Assembly: GCF_007829815.1 (NCBI RefSeq)
Contig: NZ_VIWT01000001.1
Coordinates: 2,007,501-2,071,500 of the forward strand
Direction of reading: 5' to 3'
Source: Kitasatospora viridis
GTDB taxonomy: Bacteria; Actinomycetota; Actinomycetes; Streptomycetales; Streptomycetaceae
DNA length: 64,000 bases
Below, piece after piece: positions 39,128 through 47,341 of this stretch. Under the pieces are notes generated by a model, which worked only from the letters and a program-made list of their open reading frames with translations, searched no databases and was not told the origin of the DNA. Position numbers and translations under genes: made by a program. Position 1 is the stretch's first letter. Each line of letters starts with the position of its first letter.

Positions 39128-41158
39128 ATGAAGGCCGCCCCCGAGCCCCCCGGCACTGCCGCCGACAGCCCCCCGCCGCCGCAGGGCGGGGAGCCTGACG
39201 GCGCGGACGCCGGGCAGCAGCAGTCGGGGGAGCCCGGTGCGCAGCAGCGCGAGCCGAAGGGCCGGCCGCCGGTGGTCGGCTACCGCGGCTACTTCCCGGC
39301 CGTGGACGGCCTGCGCGGGCTCGCGATCCTCTCCGTGCTGCTCTACCACACCAGTTGGTTCAGCAACGGCCTGTTCGGCGTGGACGTCTTCATGGTCCTC
39401 TCCGGCTTCCTGATCACCCTGCTGCTGCTCCGCGAGAAGCACGCCACCGGCCGGATCCGGATCTTCGCCTTCTACGTCCGACGGTTCAAGCGACTCACCC
39501 CGGCCCTGGTGGTCACCCTGCTGCTGACGGTCGGGGCGGCCTTCCTCTGCGGCACCCTGCCCGAGGTGAAGGACCTGTCCTGGCAAGCCGTCGCGGCCCT
39601 GGGGCAGTTCGCCAACTGGGCGCAGATCAGCCACGGCCAGGCCTACTGGACCGGCTTCGGGCAGGTCGACGCGCTGGGCCACATGTGGTCGCTCAGCATC
39701 ACCGAGCAGTTCTACCTGGTGTGGCCGCTGGTCCTCACGGTCCTGCTGTGGGTCTGCCGGCGATCGACCGTGGCCGTCACGGTGCTGCTCCTGCTGCTGC
39801 TCGGCGGCGCCGCCACCGTCGCGCCGCTGCTGTACAACGGCAGCAACAGCGACGCGCTCTACCTCAGCACCCAGGTCCGCGCGGTCGGGTTCGTGGCCGG
39901 CGGGGCCGGCGCGGCGATCGTGCACGCCGTCCACCTGCGGCGGGCGCGCAAGGGGTACGTGCGGCCCGCGCCGGGCGAGTCGGCCGCCGGCCGGGCCGGG
40001 TTCGGCACCGTGCTGCTCACCCTGCTCGGCCTGCTCGCGCTCGGCGCCCTGGTGGCCGCGAGCGTGGTGACCGGCTCCTACCACGAGCCCTGGCTGTACA
40101 CCGGCGGCATCGCCGGCGTCGCCGTGGTGGCCAGCGTCCTCACCGCCTGCCTGTGCCACGACCGGGGGCCGCTGGTCCGGGTGTTCTCGTTCGGTCCGCT
40201 GGTCGAGATCGGCAAGATGTCGTACGCCATGTACCTCATCCACCTGCCGATCTACTGGCTGCTGCTGAAGGCCGTCCCGACCATCCGGCCCTACGCCCTG
40301 CTCCTGGTGGGCGGCCTGTTCTCCTGGCTGTTCTCGCTGCTCCTGCACTACGTGGTCACCGAGCGGGTCCGGCAGTTGCGCTGGCGGCTGCCGAAGGCCG
40401 TGCCGATCCTCGCCGTGAGCTGCGCCGCCGTGGTGTTCGGCGCGCAGGAACTGCCGAAGTACTACGCGGCGCAGATGCGCCCCGACGGGAAGCCGGTGGT
40501 GCTGACCCTCGGTGATTCACTGGCCAACGACTACGCGAGTGCGCTGGCCGAGCACGGCGCCGGGAAGTTCGCCGTGGTGGACGACGGGGTGCCCGGCTGC
40601 GGGGTGATGGGCTCCACGAAGGTGGAGGACGCCACCCGGATCGTGCACGCCATCACCCCCGCCTGCCGGGCCTGGAACCGGGTCTGGGCCCAGGAGATCG
40701 GCAGCAGTTCGCCGTCCGTCATCGTGGTGCACCTCGACTGGGACGCCACCGCCCAGCTCGTGGACGGCCGCTGGCTCACCCCGTGCGACGAGGCCTACCG
40801 CGAGCGGTACCTGAACCAGCTCGACCTGGCCGCCACGGTCTGGGCGGACGCCGCCCCGAAGGCACCGGTCCTGGTGTCCAACGACCGTGACCGCACGGGC
40901 GCCGTCCCGACCCTCTGGGGGCACTGCTACAACCAGATCCTGACCAGCTTCGTGGTGGCGCACAGTCCGCAGGTGCGGCTGCTCGACCTGCAGGGCGCGC
41001 TCTGCCCGGGCGGCCGCTGCCGGACCGAGACCCCGGGGGGCGAGGACCTGTTCAAGGACAGCGTGCACTTCACCGACGACGGCCTGGATTACATCACGCC
41101 GTTCCTGGAGTCGAACATCACGGCCGCGCTGGCGAAGCAACCACCGCCGCAGCCGTAG
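39128..41158 (+). CDS. Acyltransferase-3 (OafA-like) with C-terminal SGNH domain
   Basis: 676 residues. After a low-complexity cytosolic tail (about 1-45), the AT3 membrane domain opens with YFPAVDGLRGLAILSVLLYHTSW (catalytic His) and GLFGVDVFMVLSGFLIT; about ten helices follow to residue 440. The extracellular SGNH part has an intact VLTLGDSLANDY (catalytic Ser) and DSVHFTDDGLDY (Asp-x-x-His pair). OafA-type proteins move acetyl groups across the membrane onto surface sugars. It closes the GT2 - GH113-like - acyltransferase run, where O-acetylation of the polymer is the obvious role. Confidence 0.9.
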   Translation: MKAAPEPPGTAADSPPPPQGGEPDGADAGQQQSGEPGAQQREPKGRPPVVGYRGYFPAVDGLRGLAILSVLLYHTSWFSNGLFGVDVFMVLSGFLITLLLLREKHATGRIRIFAFYVRRFKRLTPALVVTLLLTVGAAFLCGTLPEVKDLSWQAVAALGQFANWAQISHGQAYWTGFGQVDALGHMWSLSITEQFYLVWPLVLTVLLWVCRRSTVAVTVLLLLLLGGAATVAPLLYNGSNSDALYLSTQVRAVGFVAGGAGAAIVHAVHLRRARKGYVRPAPGESAAGRAGFGTVLLTLLGLLALGALVAASVVTGSYHEPWLYTGGIAGVAVVASVLTACLCHDRGPLVRVFSFGPLVEIGKMSYAMYLIHLPIYWLLLKAVPTIRPYALLLVGGLFSWLFSLLLHYVVTERVRQLRWRLPKAVPILAVSCAAVVFGAQELPKYYAAQMRPDGKPVVLTLGDSLANDYASALAEHGAGKFAVVDDGVPGCGVMGSTKVEDATRIVHAITPACRAWNRVWAQEIGSSSPSVIVVHLDWDATAQLVDGRWLTPCDEAYRERYLNQLDLAATVWADAAPKAPVLVSNDRDRTGAVPTLWGHCYNQILTSFVVAHSPQVRLLDLQGALCPGGRCRTETPGGEDLFKDSVHFTDDGLDYITPFLESNITAALAKQPPPQP

Positions 41159-41216
41159 GCCCGGCGGCCGCAGCCGACCCCGGGTCAGGCCGACCCTCCG
41201 TCAGGCGGACCCTCCG

Positions 41217-41975
41217 TCAGACCGGCCCGCCGGGGCCGGGCGGGGGCGGCGGCTGGTACCCGCCCACCGGCGGCTGCGGCTGGCCGTAGCCGCCCGGCAC
41301 CGGCCCGGCGTACGGATTCGGCTGCGCCGGAACGCCGCCCGGGTACCCGGGGGCCGGCCAGCCCCCCTGCACCGGCTGCGGCAACTGCACCGGCTGCGTC
41401 GGCTGGTAGCCGCCCGGCGCGGGGTAGGACGGCCCCGCCCACGGCGCGGTCCCGACCGGCGGTGCGGCTCCGACCGACGGCCCGGTCCCGATCGACGGCC
41501 CGGCCGCCGCGCCCGCCCGCAGGTGCGAGCGGAGCAGCACGAGCAGCACCACGAACAGCACGACGCCGATCACCATGGTGGCCAGGCGCAGCTGCCCCTC
41601 CAACCGGCCGGTGAACCAGTCGACCTGGCTGGGGTCGAGGAGCGCACCGGTGAGGCTGCGCAGCCGGCCGTAGGCGTCGGTCGCGGCGAGGGCGAGCACG
41701 AAGCCCCGGCTCCAGACGCTGCCGCGCAGCAGCAGGACGCCGGCCAGGCCGAAGAGCACGGCGTAGCTGAAGCTGGTCGAGTCGACGTTCGCGGTGCCGT
41801 CGTGCGACCCGTAGTAGAACAGGCCCTTGAAGAAGACGCCCACGCCGGTCTGGACGGCGGCGTTGTAGCCGGTCCAGGCCGCACGGACGAGCGCCCAGCC
41901 GATGCACATCAGCGCGGCCGCCCGCACTCCCCGGGGCAGTTCCCGTCCCGCTCCCGCTGCTGGTCCCGCGACCAT
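41217..41975 (-). CDS. Membrane protein with Pro/Gly/Tyr-rich tail
   Basis: 252 residues from ATG 41975 (GGGGTGGGGG upstream; earlier in-frame starts exist to 42023). Four hydrophobic stretches lie in residues about 17-140 (AALMCIGWALVRAAW, SYAVLFGLAGVLLL, FVLALAATDAYG, MVIGVVLFVVLLVLL). A 110-residue tail of repeated PVG, GGYQP and PAPG units ends in PPPPPGPGGPV. The tail resembles that of the next gene and of many actinobacterial divisome or secretion proteins. The stop codon is inside one copy of a 13-base direct repeat (GACCCTCCGTCAG at 41192 and 41208). No function assigned. Confidence 0.7.
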   Translation of the reverse strand: MVAGPAAGAGRELPRGVRAAALMCIGWALVRAAWTGYNAAVQTGVGVFFKGLFYYGSHDGTANVDSTSFSYAVLFGLAGVLLLRGSVWSRGFVLALAATDAYGRLRSLTGALLDPSQVDWFTGRLEGQLRLATMVIGVVLFVVLLVLLRSHLRAGAAAGPSIGTGPSVGAAPPVGTAPWAGPSYPAPGGYQPTQPVQLPQPVQGGWPAPGYPGGVPAQPNPYAGPVPGGYGQPQPPVGGYQPPPPPGPGGPV

Positions 41976-42095
41976 CGCCCCCACCCCGATCGATACCTCA
42001 GACGGTCGGCTGAAGCATGCCACAGGGTGGGAGGGAGTCGACGGGCCGTTTCCCCATTGTTGTGCGGCTCCGTGCGGAGCTGACCTGTCGCGCCG

Positions 42096-43286
42096 TCAGT
42101 ACCGGTACCAGGAGGCGCGCGGACCGACGTCGGCCGAGCGGGTCTTGGCCAGCTGGGCGATGACGTCCGGGGCCAGCGGGCGCTCCCAGATCTGGACGTC
42201 GGCGATCGAGCCGCTCCAGGAGTCGGTCCACTGGGACTTGAAGCGGGCCCGGCCGATCTCGATCGGGCCGTTGGTCGAGAGGATCCCGGGCACCGGTGTG
42301 GTCTGCGTCAGCACGCCGTCGACGTAGAGCGCGATCGACTTGTTGCCGGCGTCGTACACGCCGGTCAGCGTGGTCCACTGGCCGGTGGTCGCCGGTGCGG
42401 TGGACAGCGCCTCGCGGCTGCTGCTGTCCGACGCCGCGGTCTGCACCTTGAAGACCCACTGGTTGTGGTCGCCCCAGAAGTCGCGGCCCAGGTAGTACGA
42501 GAAGAACCCGTCGCCGCCCTGGGAGACCGCGGCCCGGCCGCCGGTCGGCGCGTCGTTGCGGACCACCGCGGAGACGGTGAAGCTCTTGCAGGTGTTCAGC
42601 ACCACCGAGTTCGACTCGGCGTAGCCGTCCGGCGTCCCGTGCACGGTCAGGGCGGAGCCGGTGTGGCCGTCCACGGTGCCGACCTGGCCACCGCCGCCGA
42701 CGCTCGCGTCATTGGTGTTGCTGGCCGCCGAAGCCGCCGGCGTCGGAGCTATGCACTCGCCCGGCGCGGCCGGCCCGGTCGGCGCCGGCTTGACCGACTG
42801 GTCCGACGAGGACTTCTTCCCGGTGAAGTGCAGCACCGCGACGGTCGCCGCGCCGGCCAGCGCCAGCACGCCCACCAGGGCGATGCCGACCCGGAGCCGG
42901 CGCTTCTTGCGGGCGCCGCGCTCGTGGGCGTCGGCCATCGCGGCCCAGTCCGGCCCGCCCTGGTCGCCGGTGCCCATCGGCACCAGCAGGTTGGGCTTGG
43001 TCGGTTCGGGCTGCGGGTAGCCGTAGCCGCCGGCCGCGGGCTGCGGCTGGCCGTAACCACCGGCCTGCGGCTGCGGCTGGCCGTAACCACCGGCCCCGGG
43101 CTGGGGCTGGCCGCCCGCCGGGCCGTACCACTCGGGCGGCGGACCGAAGCCGCCCTGCGGCGGGCCGAAGCCCCCCTGCGGCGGAGTGACGGATCCTGGC
43201 CCCCCGTGGGGAGGCTGCGGCTCCCCCTCCCCCGGTCGGGCAGGCCCGCGGGTCCACTCGGCCGGCGTCTCGTTCCCCTCGCTCAT
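42096..43286 (-). CDS. Single-pass membrane protein with C-terminal LamG domain
   Basis: 396 residues from ATG 43286. The cytosolic N-terminus is repetitive (GGFGPPQ, then GGYGQPQPQAGGYGQPQPAA), and a basic stretch RGARKKRRLRVG precedes one TM helix (about 134-152, IALVGVLALAGAATVAVL). The outer part is a concanavalin-like LamG fold (about 190-396): FTVSAVVRNDAPTGGRAAVS, then GQWTTLTGVYDAGNKSIALYVDGV and a closing GSIADVQIWERPLAPDVI. LamG domains bind glycans or proteins. It is near the glycan operon on the opposite strand. Confidence 0.85.
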   Translation of the reverse strand: MSEGNETPAEWTRGPARPGEGEPQPPHGGPGSVTPPQGGFGPPQGGFGPPPEWYGPAGGQPQPGAGGYGQPQPQAGGYGQPQPAAGGYGYPQPEPTKPNLLVPMGTGDQGGPDWAAMADAHERGARKKRRLRVGIALVGVLALAGAATVAVLHFTGKKSSSDQSVKPAPTGPAAPGECIAPTPAASAASNTNDASVGGGGQVGTVDGHTGSALTVHGTPDGYAESNSVVLNTCKSFTVSAVVRNDAPTGGRAAVSQGGDGFFSYYLGRDFWGDHNQWVFKVQTAASDSSSREALSTAPATTGQWTTLTGVYDAGNKSIALYVDGVLTQTTPVPGILSTNGPIEIGRARFKSQWTDSWSGSIADVQIWERPLAPDVIAQLAKTRSADVGPRASWYRY

Positions 43287-43397
43287 GAGGCGAGATCGTA
43301 GGCCATGGACCGTCAGGAGCGCGCTTGAGGTAACCAATCCGTGCCCTGCCGAGCCGCCGGAACCCGTGCCTCCGTCACCGCTCCGCCACGACGCGCC

Positions 43398-43444
43398 ACA
43401 CTACATGTGGTGGTCCACAGGCCCCGCACCACTACATGTATGCT
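43398..43444 (+). promoter_or_regulatory. Two NrdR boxes upstream of nrdAB
   Basis: ACACTACATGTGGTGG (43398-43413) and CCACTACATGTATGCT (43429-43444) share the core ACTACATGT, with centres 31 bp apart, that is three helical turns. This is the known architecture for NrdR, the ATP/dATP-sensing repressor of ribonucleotide reductase genes, whose consensus is acaCwAtATaTwGtgt. They lie directly before the riboswitch. Confidence 0.85.
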
Positions 43445-43450
43445 CACTAG

Positions 43451-43545
43451 CGCTGTCGAAGCAGGGGAACCCGGTGGAAGTCCGGGACTGCCCCGCAGCG
43501 GTGAGCGGGCGCTGCCCGCGAGTCCGATGACCTGCCGACGGTGTG
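43451..43545 (+). promoter_or_regulatory. Adenosylcobalamin riboswitch
   Basis: The leader contains, in order, CAGGGGAACCCGGTGGAAG, TCCGGGACTGCCCCGCAGCG, GTGAGCGGG and the B12 box AGTCCGATGACCTGCC (43521-43536), closed by a weak P1 stem (CGCTGTCG with CGACGGTG). This matches the cobalamin riboswitch consensus almost base for base. In Streptomyces coelicolor such an element shuts off the class Ia nrdABS operon when B12 is present, when the B12-dependent NrdJ suffices. A CGTCCGGG/CCCGGACG stem (43588-43595, 43667-43674) downstream could be the expression platform. Confidence 0.93.
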
Positions 43546-43710
43546 CCACCCGGCCTTCCCGCCAAGGCCTCCAAGCACTGCCACACACGTCCGGGCCTCG
43601 CGGGTGGGCCAGGGTGCTGACGCGCGCCGGCATGGTTCCGCGCGCCGCCCTGCCCTGCCCTGCGCGGCCCCGGACGTCCGCTGTCCGCCGCCACCAGGAG
43701 AGAGTGCGCC

Positions 43711-46128
43711 TTGACCGTCGCCGCCTCAGTTGCCCTGCCCTCGCAGGGACTCGCCGACACCCAGTCCGACCCCGGTGCGGACTTGCTGCGGCTGCTCACC
43801 GACCGGAGCGCCGACCTCCCCCAGGTGGACCCCGGCCACGTCGCCGCCGCCGCGCTGCGCGGCCGCCACGCCGGTTCGGACTTCGCCGAGCTGCGCGGGC
43901 TGGCCGTGGACGCCGCCGCCTCGATGATCGCCGAGGACCCCCAGTACTCGAAGCTGGCCGCCCGCCTGCTGGCCCAGGAGATCACCGACGAGGCGGTCTC
44001 CCAGGGCGCCGTCTCGTTCTCCGCCTCGGTGGCGGCGGGCCACGCCGAGGGCCTGATCGGCGACACCACCGCCGACCTGGTGGCCAAGCACGCCGAGGCC
44101 TTCAACGCGCTGGTGGACCCGGCCGGTGACGACCGGTTCGAGTACTTCGGGCTGCGCACCGTGCAGTCCCGCTACCTGCTGCGGCACCCGATCACCCGCA
44201 AGGTGGTGGAGACCCCGCAGTACTTCCTGCTCCGGGTCGCGGCCGGGCTCGCGGTCGGCGACTCGGCCGAGTCGGTGGCCGAGGTCGCCGAGCTCTACCG
44301 GCTGATGAGCCGGCTGGAGTACCTGACCAGCTCGCCCACGCTCTTCAACTCCGGTACCCGGCACCCGCAGATGTCCAGCTGCTACCTGCTGGACTCGCCG
44401 CTGGACAACCTGGACTCGATCTACGAGCGGTACGCCCAGATCGCCCGGCTGTCCAAGCACGCCGGCGGCATCGGCCTCTCCTACAGCCGGATCCGCTCGC
44501 GCGGCAGCCTGATCCGCGGCACCAACGGCAAGTCCAACGGCATCGTGCCGTTCCTGCGCACCCTGGACTCCTCGGTGGCGGCGGTCAACCAGGGCGGCCG
44601 GCGCAAGGGTGCGGCCTGCGTCTACCTGGAGACCTGGCACGCGGACATCGAGGAGTTCCTGGAGCTGCGGGACAACACCGGCGAGGAGGCCCGCCGGACC
44701 CACAACCTCAACCTCGCGCACTGGATCCCGGACGAGTTCATGCGCCGGGTGAACGCGAACGCCGACTGGTCGCTGTTCTCCCCGGCCGACGTGCCCGAGC
44801 TGGTCGACCTGTGGGGCGAGGAGTTCGACGAGGCCTACCTGAAGGCCGAGCAGGCCGGCAAGGCCGTGCGCACCATCCCCGCGCAGACCCTGTACGCCCG
44901 GATGATGCGCACCCTGGCGCAGACCGGCAACGGCTGGATGACCTTCAAGGACGCCTCCAACCGGGCCGCCAACCAGACCGCGCTGCCGGGCCGCACGGTG
45001 CACTCCTCCAACCTGTGCACCGAGATCCTGGAGGTCACCGACGACTCCGAGACCGCGGTCTGCAACCTCGGCTCGGTCAACCTCGGTGCCCACGTCGCCG
45101 CCGGCGCCTCGGCGGCCGACCTGCTGAACGCGATGGACTGGGAGCGGCTGGACGCCACCGTGCGCACCGCCGTGACCTTCCTGGACCGCGTGGTGGACAT
45201 CAACTTCTACCCGACCAAGGAGGCCGGCACCTCCAACTCGCGCTGGCGGCCGGTCGGCCTGGGCGTGATGGGCCTGCAGGACGTCTTCTTCAAGCTGCGG
45301 CTGAACTTCGACTCGCCCGAGGCGAAGGAGCTCTCCACGCTGATCGCCGAGCGGATCATGCTGACCGCCTACGAGCGCTCCAGCGAGCTCGCCGAGCAGT
45401 TCGGGCAGCACCCGGCCTACGCCGAGACCCGGGCCGCCCGCGGCCAGCTGCACATCGACCACTTCGCGACCGCCCCGCACTGGGCCGACCGCTGGGCGGC
45501 GCTGCGCACCACCATCGCCCGCACCGGCCTGCGCAACTCGCTGCTGCTGGCGATCGCCCCGACCGCCACCATCGCCTCGATCGCCGGCGTCTACGAGTGC
45601 ATCGAGCCGCAGGTCTCCAACCTGTTCAAGCGCGAGACGCTGTCCGGCGAGTTCCTCCAGGTCAACCCGTACCTGGTGAAGGAGCTCAAGGAGCTGGGCG
45701 TCTGGGACCAGCAGACCCGGGACGCGCTGCGCGACGCCAACGGCTCGGTGCAGGAGCTGGGTTGGCTGCCGGAGCCGGTGCGCGAGCTCTACCGCACCGC
45801 CTGGGAGCTGCCGCAGCGCGCGCTGGTCGACCTGGCCGCCGCCCGGCAGCCGTACATCGACCAGAGCCAGTCGCTGAACCTGTTCATGGCGGCGCCGACC
45901 ATCGGCAAGCTCAGCTCGATGTACGCCTACGCCTGGAAGGTCGGTCTGAAGACCACCTACTACCTGCGCTCGCGCCCGGCCACCCGGATCGCCCAGGCCG
46001 CCTCCGGCGCGGCCCGCACCGCGACCGCCACCCCGGTCAGCGTTCCCTCCCCCACCATGTCCCAGGAGGAGCAGGACGCCATCGCCTGCTCCCTGGAGAA
46101 CCCCGAGTCCTGCGAGGCCTGCCAGTGA
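43711..46128 (+). CDS. nrdA: Class Ia ribonucleoside-diphosphate reductase, large subunit
   Basis: 805 residues from TTG 43711, with AGGAGAGAG 6 bp before. Motifs: QMSSCYLLD (redox Cys), SKHAGGIGLSYS, SSNLCTEILE (the N-x-C-x-E radical-site block), SLLLAIAPTATIASIAG, and a C-terminal CEACQ pair that accepts electrons from thioredoxin. It reduces NDPs to dNDPs using the radical generated in NrdB. The stop overlaps nrdB (GTGA). Controlled by NrdR boxes and the B12 riboswitch upstream. The N-terminal about 100 residues lack an obvious ATP-cone motif. Confidence 0.95.
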   Translation: MTVAASVALPSQGLADTQSDPGADLLRLLTDRSADLPQVDPGHVAAAALRGRHAGSDFAELRGLAVDAAASMIAEDPQYSKLAARLLAQEITDEAVSQGAVSFSASVAAGHAEGLIGDTTADLVAKHAEAFNALVDPAGDDRFEYFGLRTVQSRYLLRHPITRKVVETPQYFLLRVAAGLAVGDSAESVAEVAELYRLMSRLEYLTSSPTLFNSGTRHPQMSSCYLLDSPLDNLDSIYERYAQIARLSKHAGGIGLSYSRIRSRGSLIRGTNGKSNGIVPFLRTLDSSVAAVNQGGRRKGAACVYLETWHADIEEFLELRDNTGEEARRTHNLNLAHWIPDEFMRRVNANADWSLFSPADVPELVDLWGEEFDEAYLKAEQAGKAVRTIPAQTLYARMMRTLAQTGNGWMTFKDASNRAANQTALPGRTVHSSNLCTEILEVTDDSETAVCNLGSVNLGAHVAAGASAADLLNAMDWERLDATVRTAVTFLDRVVDINFYPTKEAGTSNSRWRPVGLGVMGLQDVFFKLRLNFDSPEAKELSTLIAERIMLTAYERSSELAEQFGQHPAYAETRAARGQLHIDHFATAPHWADRWAALRTTIARTGLRNSLLLAIAPTATIASIAGVYECIEPQVSNLFKRETLSGEFLQVNPYLVKELKELGVWDQQTRDALRDANGSVQELGWLPEPVRELYRTAWELPQRALVDLAAARQPYIDQSQSLNLFMAAPTIGKLSSMYAYAWKVGLKTTYYLRSRPATRIAQAASGAARTATATPVSVPSPTMSQEEQDAIACSLENPESCEACQ

Positions 46129-47201
46129 CCGCCCTCCCGTCGCCCGACCACCGCCCCTCATCGGCGGCGCTGCGCACCGACACCTCCTTGACCAAGCAGA
46201 CGAAGATGCTGCTCGACCCCGGCTTCGAGCTGACCCTGCGTCCGATGCGCTACCCGTCGTTCTACGACCGGTACCGGGACGCGATCAAGAACACCTGGAC
46301 CGTGGAGGAGGTGGACCTGCACTCCGACGTCGCCGACCTGGCCAAGCTCAGCGAGGGCGAGCGCCACCTGATCGGCCGTCTGGTCGCCTTCTTCGCGACC
46401 GGTGACTCGATCGTCGCCAACAACGTGGTGCTGAGCCTCTACAAGCACATCAACTCCCCCGAGGCCCGGCTGTACCTCTCCCGGCAGCTGTTCGAGGAGG
46501 CGGTGCACGTCCAGTTCTACCTGACCCTGCTGGACACCTACCTGCCCGATCCCGAGGACCGCGCGGCGGCCTTCGCGGCGGTGGAGAACATCCCCTCCAT
46601 CCACCAGAAGGCGCAGTTCTGCTTCACGTACATGAACGCGGTCGACCACCTCGACTCGCTGCAGACCAAGGACGACCGCCGGGCCTTCCTGCTCAACCTG
46701 ATCTGCTTCGCCGCCTGCGTCGAGGGCCTGTTCTTCTACGGCGCCTTCGCCTACGTGTACTGGTTCCGCAGCCGCGGCCTGCTGCACGGCCTGGCCACCG
46801 GCACCAACTGGGTCTTCCGCGACGAGTCCATGCACATGGACTTCGCGATGTCCGTGGTGGACACCGTCCGCGAGGAGGAGCCCGACCTCTTCGACGACGA
46901 GATGGCCCAGCAGGTCACCGAGATGCTGGAGCAGGCCGTCGAGGCCGAGCTCCAGTTCGCCCGCGACCTGTGCGGCGAGGGCCTGCCCGGCATGAACACC
47001 GAGTCGATGCGCCAGTACCTGGAGGCGGTCGCCGACCAGCGCCTGGCCCGCCTCGGCATGCCGATCCGCTACGGCTCGACCAACCCGTTCGGCTTCATGG
47101 AGCTGCAGAACGTCCAGGAGCTGACCAACTTCTTCGAGCGCCGGGTCTCCGCGTACCAGGTCGCCGTCGAGGGCTCGGTCTCGTTCGACGACGAGTTCTG
47201 A
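46125..47201 (+). CDS. nrdB: Class Ia ribonucleotide reductase, small (radical) subunit
   Basis: 358 residues from GTG 46125, coupled to nrdA. Di-iron ligands are visible: D94 (FFATGDSIVANN), E125 and H128 (EEAVHVQFY), the later Glu in CVEGLFF, and Glu/His in RDESMHMDF. Y132 sits four residues after H128, as Tyr122 does in E. coli, so a tyrosyl radical (class Ia) is expected rather than the Phe/Mn-Fe class Ic type. The C-terminal SFDDEF tail docks NrdA. No nrdS-like regulator follows, unlike the S. coelicolor nrdABS operon. Confidence 0.95.
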   Translation: MTALPSPDHRPSSAALRTDTSLTKQTKMLLDPGFELTLRPMRYPSFYDRYRDAIKNTWTVEEVDLHSDVADLAKLSEGERHLIGRLVAFFATGDSIVANNVVLSLYKHINSPEARLYLSRQLFEEAVHVQFYLTLLDTYLPDPEDRAAAFAAVENIPSIHQKAQFCFTYMNAVDHLDSLQTKDDRRAFLLNLICFAACVEGLFFYGAFAYVYWFRSRGLLHGLATGTNWVFRDESMHMDFAMSVVDTVREEEPDLFDDEMAQQVTEMLEQAVEAELQFARDLCGEGLPGMNTESMRQYLEAVADQRLARLGMPIRYGSTNPFGFMELQNVQELTNFFERRVSAYQVAVEGSVSFDDEF

Positions 47202-47215
47202 AACCGGTTTCTGAG

Positions 47216-47311
47216 ACCGGTTCCGGGACGGCTCCCGGAACCGGTTCTGACGGGTCACCACCGCCGATGCCCGCAGGGGCCGGACCGCGATGCGCGGTCC
47301 GGCCCCTGCGG
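47216..47311. terminator. Two perfect hairpins between convergent nrdB and lectin genes
   Basis: First: 13-bp arms ACCGGTTCCGGGA (47216-47228 and 47233-47245), 4-base loop. Second: 18-bp arms (47271-47288 and 47294-47311, beginning CCGCAGGGGCCGG), 5-base loop. Both are symmetric and sit between convergent genes, so they likely act as a bidirectional double terminator. Confidence 0.85.
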
Positions 47312-47341
47312 TCGTGCCGGGGTGTGCGAGCGGTCGCCGCG

